Shown one piece after another: positions 49,291-57,997 of a stretch of DNA of 64,000 nucleotides. A model generated the notes under the pieces. That model was not told the origin of the DNA. It saw nothing but the letters and a program-made list of their open reading frames with translations, and did no database searches. The stretch is taken from the NCBI GenBank assembly GCA_947455595.1, contig CANGOP010000004.1, forward strand, positions 62,001-126,000, read 5' to 3'. The translations under genes were made by a program, and so were the position numbers. Origin of the DNA: Gammaproteobacteria bacterium. Its GTDB lineage: Bacteria > Pseudomonadota > Gammaproteobacteria > Steroidobacterales > Steroidobacteraceae. Numbering within the stretch: position 1 is the stretch's first letter; each line of letters starts with the position of its first letter.

Positions 49291-49527
49291 GTGTCCACTA
49301 TCGCCAAGTTGTTCTGGAACGGTCGCAGCCAAGCCGTACGTCTCCCCGCCGAATTTCGATTCGCCGGGAACGAAGTCTATGTGCGCCGCGATCCGGCAAC
49401 CGGTGACGTGATCCTCTCTAGCCGAGCCGACGCCTGGGATGCATTCTTCCATCTGGTCGCGGTCGCCGACCCATCGGCACCCGAGGCTTCCGCTACCGCC
49501 GACGCCAGGACGGGCGAGGATCCATGA
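49291..49527 (+). CDS. vapB: VapB/VagC-type antitoxin
   Basis: A 78-residue antitoxin with a SpoVT/AbrB-like DNA-binding fold at the N-terminus: STIAKLFWNGRSQAVRLPAEFRFAGNEVYVRRDPATGDVILS, the hallmark of VapB/VagC proteins. The C-terminal Ala/Pro-rich tail should wrap the toxin. GTG 49291 is chosen because GGAGA lies five bases upstream and it begins the conserved domain; a TTG-started form at 49234 would read through the palindrome. Its stop overlaps the toxin start as ATGA. Confidence 0.88.
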   Translation: MSTIAKLFWNGRSQAVRLPAEFRFAGNEVYVRRDPATGDVILSSRADAWDAFFHLVAVADPSAPEASATADARTGEDP

Positions 49528-49940
49528 ACGCGGACGATCGCGCGTTCCTCTTGGACACGCTGACGGCACACACGCTTTTGTTGGCAGACGCGCCGGTCGT
49601 GCTCCGCGATCGGGTACGCGGCGCCCGCTTTGGGTCGTTGTGGATGTCCGCGGTGACAGAAGGTGAACTTCGCCGGCGCTTCGGCGGGGGTGCGCCGCTG
49701 ACACCCCGTCGGGAGGCCCTAGAACTGCTGTTCCGCAATGTGCCCACCGTGCCGTTCGATCGCAGCGCCGCCATGGCCTACGCGCGCCTGCGTCAGCACC
49801 CAGGGGTGCCGAAGACCGCATCCGATCTAGACTTACTGGTCGCGGCCCACGCCATCAGCGTGGGCGCGACACTCGTCACACCGGACACGGGTTACGCGGC
49901 GATCGGGGAACTGTCGACCGCGAACTGGCACGTCGCCTGA
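49524..49940 (+). CDS. vapC: VapC-type PIN-domain toxin ribonuclease
   Basis: A 138-residue PIN-domain protein, probably an RNA-cleaving toxin neutralised by the upstream antitoxin. Acidic active-site positions are visible: Asp in LLDTLTA (about residue 11), Glu in SAVTEGEL (about 47), Asp in ASDLDLLVAAHA (about 100) and Asp in VTPDTGY (about 118). The N-terminus is longer before the first Asp than the usual MLDT start. It ends beside the stop of the convergent DUF3501 gene (TGATCA). Confidence 0.87.
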   Translation: MNADDRAFLLDTLTAHTLLLADAPVVLRDRVRGARFGSLWMSAVTEGELRRRFGGGAPLTPRREALELLFRNVPTVPFDRSAAMAYARLRQHPGVPKTASDLDLLVAAHAISVGATLVTPDTGYAAIGELSTANWHVA

Positions 49941-50519
49941 TCAGTCCGCGAGGTCGCGGCCCAACGCAGCGCGAACACCCTCGCTCAAGATATGCGAGTG
50001 CTGATAGGCCGGGTGATCTACGACCATCTCAACCTTGGCCGCCCCAAAGCCAGCCCGAAGCCCCTCGGGAATCTGATAGCGCATAAAATGTACGGCTGAG
50101 GTCTTTTCCTCGTTCTCGCGATCGAGATCCTCATCCGCGACAGGATCGATGCGCACGCCGTCCACCACAAAACAAACCGTCCGCTCCAAGCCTTTGAGGC
50201 GCTTCAGCTGTTCGGCGCGAACGGCGGGATCCGGGAATTCAATCAGCATCGTCGCCTTGAGATTAGTGCCGTCCGGGATCAGGGGATTGTAGGCCCCCAG
50301 TTCTTCTGCAATACCCTCAGGCTCGAAGATTTTTTCAATGCGCAACATCTCCTGAACCTGATACTTCACAGTCAGGCGATCCTCAAATAACAACGTGAGA
50401 TGTGGACCGAGGGCCACCATACGCCGCTTCTTGTGCGCGATCACGCGTTCACGAAAGGCCGAGCGCTCCCGGGCGTACATCTCCAACGGCATCAGGTCGC
50501 TCGGCTGTAACGTCTTCAT
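49941..50519 (-). CDS. DUF3501 family protein
   Basis: A 192-residue soluble protein matching the DUF3501 family. Function unknown. It opens MKTLQPSDLMPLEMYARERSAFRERVIAHKKRRMVALGPHLTLLFEDRLTVKYQVQEMLR and has no cysteine cluster. ATG 50519 overlaps the stop of the Fe-S oxidoreductase gene as ATGA; the longer open frame upstream lies inside that gene. DUF3501 genes are commonly found after a CCG-domain Fe-S protein and a rubrerythrin in proteobacteria, so a role in peroxide or redox defence is inferred. Confidence 0.83.
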   Translation of the reverse strand: MKTLQPSDLMPLEMYARERSAFRERVIAHKKRRMVALGPHLTLLFEDRLTVKYQVQEMLRIEKIFEPEGIAEELGAYNPLIPDGTNLKATMLIEFPDPAVRAEQLKRLKGLERTVCFVVDGVRIDPVADEDLDRENEEKTSAVHFMRYQIPEGLRAGFGAAKVEMVVDHPAYQHSHILSEGVRAALGRDLAD

Positions 50520-51883
50520 CAAACTTTCTCCATCGCTACGCCATAGGCGCGCGCAAGCAATGTCATGGGATGTACTGGGGCCTTCTTCTCTTTCAATCCA
50601 TCGCTGATCTGGTGACCGGCCATCGGGCAATCAGAACTGTGCACGACGGCACCTGAAGAGGTCACTTTATTCGAGACGGGCTTTCCGATCTTCAGCGCAT
50701 TGGCACGGAATTCTTTCTTGACCGCATAGGTTCCATCGTGTCCGGTGCAACGCTCAATCACCTCGAAAGTGGTCTCCGGCACCAACTTCAGAACGTCACG
50801 CGTCTTCAGTCCGATGTTTTGCACCCGCAAATGGCAGGGCACCTGATAAGCCACTTTACCGAGTGACATCTGGAACTCGGTCTTCAACTGGCCTGCTTGA
50901 TGTCGCTTCCACAGGTATTCGAACGGATCGTGCATGGCGGCCTTCACTTTCGCAACGGCCGGATCATCGGGAAACAATAACGGCAATTCCTGCTTGTACA
51001 TCAGGACGCAGGACGGCACGGGTGCGACCAGATCAAAACCCTGATCGACGAGGCTGGCGAGCAACGGAATGTTGTGCTCTTTGAGTTTCGCGACGGATTC
51101 CAAATCACCCAATTCCAACTTAGGCATCCCGCAGCAGCGTTCTTTCGGCACGGTCGTGACCGGAATACCGTTATGTTCGAATACGGCAACGAGATCCTGA
51201 TCGATCTGCGGCTCATGCTCGTTGCAATAACACGTGGCATACAGGGCAACTTTACCGGTTGTGCCCTCGGTCGCCACGACCGCGATGGCGGGCTTCTCGC
51301 GCTTGGCTTCCAGATCCTGAAAGGACTTGGCATGGAATTCCGGGAGTCGAGCATCCCGATGAATACCGAGCGTAGACTCCATCACTTTGCGAACGGTCGC
51401 GTTGCGGTTCGCGGCGTTCAGGACCTCCGCGACCACCGGAATGCCGGCCAAGCGGCCAACCGTTGCCGCTGAAGACAGAAATTTGTCGCGTAACGAAGCG
51501 CCATCTTTCTTGAAGCGAAGCGCCTTGGCTCGCAACATCAGATGCGGAAAATCGAGATTCCACTCATGCGGCGGGACGTACGGACACTTGGTCTGGTAGC
51601 AAAGGTCGCAGAGATAGCATTGGTCGACGACATCCCAATAGGCTTTCTTGGGGACACTGTGTAACTCGCCATCGTCAGTCGCGTCGATCGCATCAAAGAG
51701 GACCGGGAAGGACTGACACAGTGAGAAGCAACGTCTGCAGCCGTGGCAGATGTCGTAGACGCGCTCAAGCTCTGCAAAGAGCGCCGTTTCGTCGTAATAC
51801 TCATCCGTTCGCCACGGAATCGGGTGTCGTGTGGGGGCGTCTAGGCTGCCTTCCCGCCGCGGGGGCGTCGCTTTTTCACTCAT
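50519..51883 (-). CDS. heterodisulfide-reductase/GlpC-like Fe-S oxidoreductase
   Basis: A 454-residue protein with two [4Fe-4S] ferredoxin motifs near the N-terminus (CHGCRRCFSLC and CYLCDLCYQTKC) and two CCG domains: CYCNEHEP ... CCGMP and CHLRVQN ... CTGHDG. This is the GlpC/HdrB/LutA-like design of a soluble electron-transfer subunit. No flavoprotein dehydrogenase is encoded nearby, so it probably works with the adjacent rubrerythrin. ATG 51883 is preceded by GAGGTG eight bases upstream; the open frame extends 34 codons further without family similarity. Confidence 0.88.
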   Translation of the reverse strand: MSEKATPPRREGSLDAPTRHPIPWRTDEYYDETALFAELERVYDICHGCRRCFSLCQSFPVLFDAIDATDDGELHSVPKKAYWDVVDQCYLCDLCYQTKCPYVPPHEWNLDFPHLMLRAKALRFKKDGASLRDKFLSSAATVGRLAGIPVVAEVLNAANRNATVRKVMESTLGIHRDARLPEFHAKSFQDLEAKREKPAIAVVATEGTTGKVALYATCYCNEHEPQIDQDLVAVFEHNGIPVTTVPKERCCGMPKLELGDLESVAKLKEHNIPLLASLVDQGFDLVAPVPSCVLMYKQELPLLFPDDPAVAKVKAAMHDPFEYLWKRHQAGQLKTEFQMSLGKVAYQVPCHLRVQNIGLKTRDVLKLVPETTFEVIERCTGHDGTYAVKKEFRANALKIGKPVSNKVTSSGAVVHSSDCPMAGHQISDGLKEKKAPVHPMTLLARAYGVAMEKV

Positions 51884-51947
51884 GCCGAACACCTCACACC
51901 AATTGATGAGCGCAGCGGTTCTGAAAAAGTGACCGCCCGATCGCATC

Positions 51948-51979
51948 CGTAGGGTCGCGCTTTGCGCCGCGACCCTACG
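51948..51979. other. 12-bp perfect hairpin between rubrerythrin and Fe-S genes
   Basis: CGTAGGGTCGCG and its exact complement flank an 8-base loop, 12 bp after the rubrerythrin stop and 64 bp before the Fe-S protein ATG. There is no U-run, so it may be an mRNA stabiliser or a leaky terminator that gives rubrerythrin higher expression than the two genes after it. Confidence 0.55.
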
Positions 51980-51991
51980 AATCACACCGAA

Positions 51992-52405
51992 TCAGAGGCT
52001 GTCGAGCGCCTTCTGGAAACGGTTCGCGTGCGAGCGCTCGGCCTTCGCCAACGTCTCGAACCAGTCCGCGATCTCGTCAAAGCCTTCGTCACGCGCGGTC
52101 TTGGCCATTCCAGGGTACATGTCGGTGTACTCATGGGTTTCGCCAGCGATGGAGGCGCGCAGGTTGTCGGCTGTCGAACCGATCGGCATTCCCGTTGCGG
52201 GATCGCCGCAGGCCTCGAGATACTCAAGGTGGCCATGCGCATGGCCAGTCTCACCTTCAGCCGTCGAACGGAAGACGGTCGAGACGTCGTTGTGACCCTC
52301 GACATCGGCCTTCGCTGCGAAGTACAGGTAACGACGATTCGCTTGGCTCTCGCCCGCGAACGCGTCCTTCAGATTCTGTTCGGTCTTGCTGCCCTTGAGG
52401 CTCAT
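51992..52405 (-). CDS. rubrerythrin (di-iron domain only)
   Basis: A 137-residue four-helix-bundle di-iron protein, probably a peroxide reductase. Ligand motifs are visible: [43 protein letters not shown] and [12 protein letters not shown]. The rubredoxin domain of classical rubrerythrin is absent, so electrons must come from another protein, plausibly the Fe-S protein encoded next. ATG 52405 has GGAGA six bases upstream. It is the first gene of a three-gene minus-strand group. Confidence 0.93.
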   Translation of the reverse strand: MSLKGSKTEQNLKDAFAGESQANRRYLYFAAKADVEGHNDVSTVFRSTAEGETGHAHGHLEYLEACGDPATGMPIGSTADNLRASIAGETHEYTDMYPGMAKTARDEGFDEIADWFETLAKAERSHANRFQKALDSL

Positions 52406-52463
52406 TGCAGATCTCCGTGAATTGAGGGAGTCGGAAGCCGGCAACATTGCCGACCTAGTCCGG

Positions 52464-52492
52464 ATTCTGTACAGCACCCGGATCCTCGTCAA
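52464..52492 (-). promoter_or_regulatory. rubrerythrin promoter
   Basis: TTGACG (five of six -35 matches), a 17-base spacer and CAGAAT (four of six -10 matches) on the minus strand. The expected start near 52457 leaves a leader of about 52 bases. The 8-bp palindrome CTGTACAG overlaps the -10 region; no known regulator site was recognised. Confidence 0.55.
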
Positions 52493-52580
52493 TGGATTCC
52501 GCTGAGTCCCGTCTCAGTTTGACGCCCTTCCGTACGCAGGGCTACCCTTGACGCCCAATTCGAGCCGCATCGGAATGCGC

Positions 52581-52847
52581 ATGCCCAAGATTTCAAAGGC
52601 AACGGAATCTGCCTCCCCCGCTCCATTCGACTTTGAGGCCGCCATGGGCGAACTCGAAGGTGTGGTGACGCGCCTAGAGAGTGGTGACGTCCCACTCGAA
52701 GAGGCCCTCAGCGCCTTTGAACGCGGCATCGCCTTGACCCGCGCGTGCCAGACCGCGTTGACCGCTGCAGAGCAAAAAGTAGAGAAACTCTCGATGCACA
52801 CGGACGGCACCGCCCACCTGGAACCCTTCGACGGCGACGACGAGTGA
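52581..52847 (+). CDS. xseB: exodeoxyribonuclease VII small subunit
   Basis: Small subunit of the single-strand-specific exonuclease VII; it binds the large subunit XseA, not in the window. The conserved block FDFEAAMGELEGVVTRLESGDVPLEEALSAFERGIAL is followed by TRACQTALTAAEQKVEKL. About 88 residues from ATG 52581, which has CGGA six bases upstream; ATG 52575 is the alternative. It leads the xseB-ispA-dxs group, as in E. coli, and its stop overlaps the ispA GTG. Confidence 0.93.
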   Translation: MPKISKATESASPAPFDFEAAMGELEGVVTRLESGDVPLEEALSAFERGIALTRACQTALTAAEQKVEKLSMHTDGTAHLEPFDGDDE

Positions 52848-53731
52848 GCACGGATTTGCAACGGATGCTCTGCGGCTATCAGGCGCGGGCAGAATCCGCG
52901 TTGGACGCCCGTTTACCGGCCGAGACCCTCGTTCCGACGAGGCTGCATGCGGCTATCCGCTATTCCACGCTTGGCGGCGGCAAACGGATCCGTCCGGCAT
53001 TGGTGTATGCAACCGGGGAACTACTCGGCGCGCAGCCAGAGAGTCTGGACGCTGCCGCGGCTGCCGTGGAGATGATTCACGCTTACTCGCTGATCCATGA
53101 TGATCTGCCGGCCATGGACGATGATGACCTGCGGCGTGGGCGGCCGACCTGTCACAAAGCCTTCGACGAAGCGACCGCCATCCTCGCCGGTGACGCCTTG
53201 CAGGTGCTGGCTTTCGAAAGCCTCGCCGATGCTCCCGTGGGCGCGGCGCAGCGGATTGCGATGGTGGGGGTTCTCGCACGCGCGTCCGGCACGCGTGGGA
53301 TGGCCGGTGGCCAAGCGATTGATCTGGCCTCTGTGGGAAAGACGCTCAGCGCAGATCAGGTTGAGCAAATGCATCGGTACAAGACCGGCGCTCTGCTCGA
53401 GGCCAGCGTCATGCTGGCAGTCGCGTTGGCCGGACAAGAGGCGACACCCGCTGCCGCGGCACTGAACCGTTATGCCCGAGCCATCGGTTTTGCCTTCCAG
53501 ATTGTCGACGACCTACTGGATATCGAGGGTGATCCGTCGTTGCTCGGCAAGACCATCGGCGTTGACCTCGCGCGCGGCAAACCCACCTACCCGGCCGCTG
53601 TCGGCTTGCCGGCGGCTCGGCAGCGAGCGCAGGAACTGATGGACGAAGCCGATCAAGCGCTGTCGCCCTTTGGGGAATCCGCCCAGATGCTGCGTTGGCT
53701 GGGTGGCTATATCGTCCACCGCCAGTCCTGA
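52844..53731 (+). CDS. ispA: (2E,6E)-farnesyl diphosphate synthase
   Basis: Condenses isopentenyl diphosphate with allylic diphosphates to farnesyl diphosphate, feeding ubiquinone and undecaprenyl phosphate synthesis. The 295 residues contain the first aspartate-rich motif DDLPAMDDDDLRRG (near residue 85) and the second FQIVDDLLDIEG (near 220). The start GTG 52844 overlaps the xseB stop as GTGA; the open frame reaches further upstream but only as the shadow of xseB. dxs follows after 37 bp. Confidence 0.97.
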   Translation: MSTDLQRMLCGYQARAESALDARLPAETLVPTRLHAAIRYSTLGGGKRIRPALVYATGELLGAQPESLDAAAAAVEMIHAYSLIHDDLPAMDDDDLRRGRPTCHKAFDEATAILAGDALQVLAFESLADAPVGAAQRIAMVGVLARASGTRGMAGGQAIDLASVGKTLSADQVEQMHRYKTGALLEASVMLAVALAGQEATPAAAALNRYARAIGFAFQIVDDLLDIEGDPSLLGKTIGVDLARGKPTYPAAVGLPAARQRAQELMDEADQALSPFGESAQMLRWLGGYIVHRQS

Positions 53732-53768
53732 TTCGCCGGCCCAAGCGCCGGTGCGGTAGACTGTCGGG

Positions 53769-55649
53769 ATGCCTGGCAACGCAACCTATCCTTTGCTCGA
53801 TCGGGTGATGAACCCACACGAATTGCGCGCGCTGCCGGAGTCGGCACTGCCCGCCGTCGCTGACGAATTACGCACCTTCTTGATCAACACGGTCAGTCAA
53901 ATGGGTGGCCATTTCGCCGCCGGACTCGGGACGGTGGAATTGACCGTTGCGCTGCATTACGTGTTCGAGACACCGAATGACCGTTTGGTCTGGGACGTCG
54001 GGCATCAAGCCTATCCGCACAAAGTGCTGACCGGCCGCGGGGACCGTCTGGCAACTATCAAGCAGAAAGACGGCCTCGCGCCGTTTCCGAGTCGTACCGA
54101 GAGTGAATACGACACGTTCGGCGTCGGCCATTCCTCGACCTCGGTATCGGCTGCTCTGGGCATGGCACTGGCGGATCGACTGCAGGGTGGACACCGCGCC
54201 CATGTCGCCGTGATCGGCGACGGCGCCATGTCAGCGGGTCTGGCATTCGAAGCACTCAACCACGCCGGCGCCGTAGACGCGAACGTCTTGGTGGTCCTCA
54301 ACGACAACGACATGTCCATCTCCGAAAATGTCGGCGCGTTGTCGAACTATTTCGCCCGTGTGCTGGCGGGTCGCCTGTATCAAGGCATCCGCGAAGGTGG
54401 CAAACGCGTCCTACGACGCATTCCTGCCGCGTGGGAATTCGCGCGCCGCTCCGAAGAACACCTCAAAGGCATGGTCCTGCCAGGGACGATGTTCGAGGAA
54501 ATGGGCCTGAATTACATCGGCCCCGTGGATGGGCACGACGTGGTCGGCCTCGTGCGCACGCTCAAACTGATCAAGCAGGCTCGCGGTCCGCAGTTTCTGC
54601 ATGTCGTCACCAAAAAAGGTAAGGGCTACGCGCCCGCAGAAGCTGATCCCATCAAATGGCACGGCCCGGGTCCGTTCGATGCGGCGAAAGGGGAAATCCG
54701 CAAGGAACAAGCCTCTGGGCCGACGTACACGCAAGTCTTCAGCCAGTGGCTCTGCGACGAAGCGGATCGTGACCCCACGGTGGTGGCGATCACGCCCGCC
54801 ATGCGCGAAGGTTCCGGCTTAGTCGAGTTCTCCAAGCGTTTCCCCAATCGCTATTTCGACGTCGCGATTGCCGAACAACACGCCGTCACGCTGGCCGCAG
54901 GGATGGCCTGCGAGGGCCTCAAGCCAGTCGTCGCCATCTACTCGTCGTTCCTGCAACGCGGCTACGACCAGTTGATCCATGACGTGGCAATTCAAAATCT
55001 GCCGGTGACTTTTGCACTGGACAGAGCCGGCCTCGTCGGGGGCGACGGTGCCACTCACCAAGGCACCTTCGACCTGTCTTATCTGCGGTGCATCCCTAAT
55101 CTCACCGTGATGGTGCCGGCGGACGAAAATGAGTGCCGGCAAATGCTGCACACGGCGGTCCATTTGGGCAGCCCGGCGGCCGTTCGGTACCCGCGAGGGA
55201 CTGGACCTGGCGCGAAAATTGTACAAGAATTGTACAGCCTGCCAATCGGCAAAGGCGTGGTCGTCCGTAGAGGTCGATCCCGTCTTGCAATCGTCGCACT
55301 CGGACCCATGGTGTCTTTGCTGGGCACCGTGGCCGAAGAATTCGACGCCACGTTGGTCAACCTGCGCTTCGTCAAGCCGCTCGACCGGGAGCTTGTGTTG
55401 GATATCGCCACCCACCATTCACACCTCGTCACTGCGGAAGAAAACGTTCTGCAGGGCGGTGCGGGATCCGCGATTCTCGAAGTGCTGGCAGAAGCCGGCC
55501 TCGAGAGGCCGGTACTGCGCCTCGGCATTCCCGACCAATTCATCGAACACGGCTCTAGGAACGACAACCTGGTATCGGCCGGCCTCGACGTGGGCACAAT
55601 GCGATCGCGCATTGCCGCCTTCACCTCTCACCACTCTCAGCGCGTTTGA
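53769..55649 (+). CDS. dxs: 1-deoxy-D-xylulose-5-phosphate synthase
   Basis: Thiamine-diphosphate enzyme that joins pyruvate and glyceraldehyde-3-phosphate in the first step of the MEP isoprenoid pathway. The 626 residues match E. coli Dxs. The ThDP motif is [18 protein letters not shown], the catalytic glutamate lies in [18 protein letters not shown], and [20 protein letters not shown] follows. Grouping with ispA couples precursor supply with prenyl chain synthesis. Confidence 0.98.
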   Translation: MPGNATYPLLDRVMNPHELRALPESALPAVADELRTFLINTVSQMGGHFAAGLGTVELTVALHYVFETPNDRLVWDVGHQAYPHKVLTGRGDRLATIKQKDGLAPFPSRTESEYDTFGVGHSSTSVSAALGMALADRLQGGHRAHVAVIGDGAMSAGLAFEALNHAGAVDANVLVVLNDNDMSISENVGALSNYFARVLAGRLYQGIREGGKRVLRRIPAAWEFARRSEEHLKGMVLPGTMFEEMGLNYIGPVDGHDVVGLVRTLKLIKQARGPQFLHVVTKKGKGYAPAEADPIKWHGPGPFDAAKGEIRKEQASGPTYTQVFSQWLCDEADRDPTVVAITPAMREGSGLVEFSKRFPNRYFDVAIAEQHAVTLAAGMACEGLKPVVAIYSSFLQRGYDQLIHDVAIQNLPVTFALDRAGLVGGDGATHQGTFDLSYLRCIPNLTVMVPADENECRQMLHTAVHLGSPAAVRYPRGTGPGAKIVQELYSLPIGKGVVVRRGRSRLAIVALGPMVSLLGTVAEEFDATLVNLRFVKPLDRELVLDIATHHSHLVTAEENVLQGGAGSAILEVLAEAGLERPVLRLGIPDQFIEHGSRNDNLVSAGLDVGTMRSRIAAFTSHHSQRV

Positions 55650-55698
55650 TGCGCTTGACGGCTCCGCCGTCCCCCCCCTTTTGCGAAGGACATCAGTG

Positions 55699-56508
55699 AT
55701 GGACACCCCGACTACCCGCCAGACCCCGATCGAAGACGTTCAGTCTCGCGTCGACGAACGTCGAATTGCGATCGACAAAGTGGGCATCAAAGACATTTAT
55801 CACCCCGTCCGCGTCAAAGATCGCTCCGGCGGTGATCAACACACCATCGCGAACTTCAACATGTATGTGTACCTGCCCCATAACTTCAAGGGCACCCACA
55901 TGTCGCGATTCGTCGAGATTTTGCACTTGAATGAACGCGAACTCTCAGTCGATTCCTTCCGTGACATGCTCGCCGAAATGGTGAAGCGTCTGGATGCGGA
56001 AAAGGGCCACATTGAAATGGCGTTTCCGTACTTTGTCATGAAGTCGGCGCCCGTATCCGGCGTCAAGAGCCTTCTGGATTATCGCGCGTCTTTGATTGGT
56101 GAGATTTCCAAGGGAAAAACGGAGACCTGGGTCAAGGTCGTGGTCCCCGTCACCAGCTTGTGCCCGTGCTCGAAGAAAATTTCAGACTACGGCGCTCATA
56201 ACCAGCGCTCGCACGTGACGATTACTGCGCGTATTGAGGGACATGTCTGGATTGAGGAACTGATCGACATCGCCGAGCAGGAAGCCTCCTGCGAGGTGTT
56301 TGGCATTCTGAAGCGCCCTGATGAGAAGTGGGTGACCGAGCGCGCCTACGACAATCCAAAATTTGTCGAGGATTTGGTGCGAGATGTGGCGGTACGCCTG
56401 AATGCTGACGATAGAATCCGCGCTTACACCGTCGAGAGCGAAAACTTCGAGTCGATTCATAATCACTCGGCCTACGCACTCATCGAAGTGAACAAAGACT
56501 CGCCATAA
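55699..56508 (+). CDS. folE2: GTP cyclohydrolase FolE2 (type IB)
   Basis: Converts GTP to 7,8-dihydroneopterin triphosphate, the first step of folate synthesis. The 269 residues belong to the COG1469/FolE2 family, unrelated in sequence to FolE and able to work with metals other than zinc. The catalytic cysteine lies in [21 protein letters not shown]; other blocks are [21 protein letters not shown] and [34 protein letters not shown] 55699 has AAGGA eight bases upstream. It is 49 bp after dxs and may be on the same transcript. No Zur-like site was seen. Confidence 0.96.
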   Translation: MDTPTTRQTPIEDVQSRVDERRIAIDKVGIKDIYHPVRVKDRSGGDQHTIANFNMYVYLPHNFKGTHMSRFVEILHLNERELSVDSFRDMLAEMVKRLDAEKGHIEMAFPYFVMKSAPVSGVKSLLDYRASLIGEISKGKTETWVKVVVPVTSLCPCSKKISDYGAHNQRSHVTITARIEGHVWIEELIDIAEQEASCEVFGILKRPDEKWVTERAYDNPKFVEDLVRDVAVRLNADDRIRAYTVESENFESIHNHSAYALIEVNKDSP

Positions 56509-56566
56509 CAATCTTGCCGCCGAGTTGACCGGGATCATCCTCACTGCAGCCAGCCAACTGCCGTTC

Positions 56567-57913
56567 TCAGTCTCGCGTTGGAAATCCCTGCAGGCGACGC
56601 ACGAGGCTGCGTAGGAAGACTTGGTTGAAATGCAGCTGACAGGCGGGAGATGCTTGCTCTAGGCGCGTCGAAGAAACGCGCAAGGCAGTCACGGGCCCCT
56701 CCGCTCGAATCGTTGCCTGGCGCCGTGCGCCGGCAACGCATGCCGCTTCGCCGAAGCAGTCGCCAGCGCCGAGATGGCCTATCAACGTCGCATCTTTGTA
56801 GACAGCCAGACGGCCATTGACCGCGACGTAGAACCGATCTTCCACTTCACCCTGCCGAACCAATTCGGTTCCATCCGGGTGGAGCTCCCAATCACTGGCT
56901 CGCAGAATTTCACCGATTTCGGCATGGCTGAAGTCATGGAAAAACGGTAGGCGGCGTAGCGTCGCGAACTGTTCCTGACGGTCCATGCGGTCACCGTCTA
57001 CCCGTAGTTTCTGGTGTACGCGTGTCAGCGCGGCCGCGAATTCTTGTCCAGACGCGAAGCGCTGTTCGGGGTTCTTGACCAACGCACGCATGACCACCGC
57101 CTCGAGCTCCTCCGGGACACCCTCACGCAGCGTGTGAATCGGCGGTGGCGTTGCGTACACAATCTGGTGCATCAACTTCGCCAGGTTGGGGCCGCGAAAC
57201 GGCCGCATCCCGGTCAGCAACTCGTACATCACCGCGCCGAGCGAATACAGATCCGAGCGGTTGGACAACTCAGCAGATTGCACCTGCTCCGGAGACATGT
57301 AGGACGGACTACCCGCAATGCCCTCAATACCGCTACCGGTCCCGTTGGGACCCAGCGCAATGCCAAAGTCGATGACCCGCAACTCGCTCTCGACATTGAG
57401 CATCAGGTTCGATGGCTTAATATCGCGATGAATGACCCCACGGCTATGGGCGTACGCCAACGCGCGGGCGCATTTATAGGCGATCTCAACAACCGCTTCG
57501 GGGGTTAAAAGATTGTCTTCACGACAATATGTGGCCAGTGTTCGGGCCCCGTAAATGAACTCCGTGACGATGTAACAGCGACCGTTCTCCTCGCCAGCGT
57601 CATAGATCGGCAGAATATGGGGGTGCTGTAGCAGACCCACGAGATGCGCTTCAGACAGAAACATCTGTCGGGCGACACGGTGGCGTATGGGATCGTCCGG
57701 GCTCGTCTGGTGGTAAACCTTGATGGCCACATCCCGTCGATAATACGGGTCGTGCGAAAGATAGACGGTCCCCGTCGTGCCGCGGGCGACTTCCTTGATG
57801 ATTTCGTACTTGCCGATCCGCTGCAGCGACAGCGACTCGTTGGCCATCGCCGCCATAGGGTGAGTCGATGCAGACTGGGATGGCGAATGGATGGCGTGCT
57901 CCAAAACCCCCAC
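56567..57913 (-). CDS. Ser/Thr protein kinase with C-terminal cyclic-nucleotide-binding domain
   Basis: A soluble 448-residue Hanks-type kinase. The kinase domain (about 33-300) has the glycine loop ARGTTGTVYL, catalytic Lys65 (VAIKVYH), HRDIKPSN (Asp164) and DFG (Asp182), so it should be active. No transmembrane helix or PASTA domain is present. Residues about 315-440 form a cNMP/CAP-ED domain with GRLAVYKDATLIGHLGAGDCFGEAACVAG and RRQATIRAEG, matching the phosphate-binding cassette. The longest frame starts with GTG 57913; ATG 57856 is an alternative. No phosphatase gene is adjacent; it is convergent with folE2. Substrate and ligand unknown. Confidence 0.88.
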   Translation of the reverse strand: MGVLEHAIHSPSQSASTHPMAAMANESLSLQRIGKYEIIKEVARGTTGTVYLSHDPYYRRDVAIKVYHQTSPDDPIRHRVARQMFLSEAHLVGLLQHPHILPIYDAGEENGRCYIVTEFIYGARTLATYCREDNLLTPEAVVEIAYKCARALAYAHSRGVIHRDIKPSNLMLNVESELRVIDFGIALGPNGTGSGIEGIAGSPSYMSPEQVQSAELSNRSDLYSLGAVMYELLTGMRPFRGPNLAKLMHQIVYATPPPIHTLREGVPEELEAVVMRALVKNPEQRFASGQEFAAALTRVHQKLRVDGDRMDRQEQFATLRRLPFFHDFSHAEIGEILRASDWELHPDGTELVRQGEVEDRFYVAVNGRLAVYKDATLIGHLGAGDCFGEAACVAGARRQATIRAEGPVTALRVSSTRLEQASPACQLHFNQVFLRSLVRRLQGFPTRD

Positions 57914-57997
57914 CCGCGGCGAGGGAACGCCGGCAAAGGTTACGCCGACTGGATCATCCAGAACGTGAACCGGCTCGCTGTTTCGAGACCGAGTTGA

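Noticed and set aside
55129..55698. N-terminal extension of folE2 overlapping dxs
   Set aside because: The extension is the out-of-frame shadow of dxs; FolE2 similarity and a good ribosome site begin at 55699.
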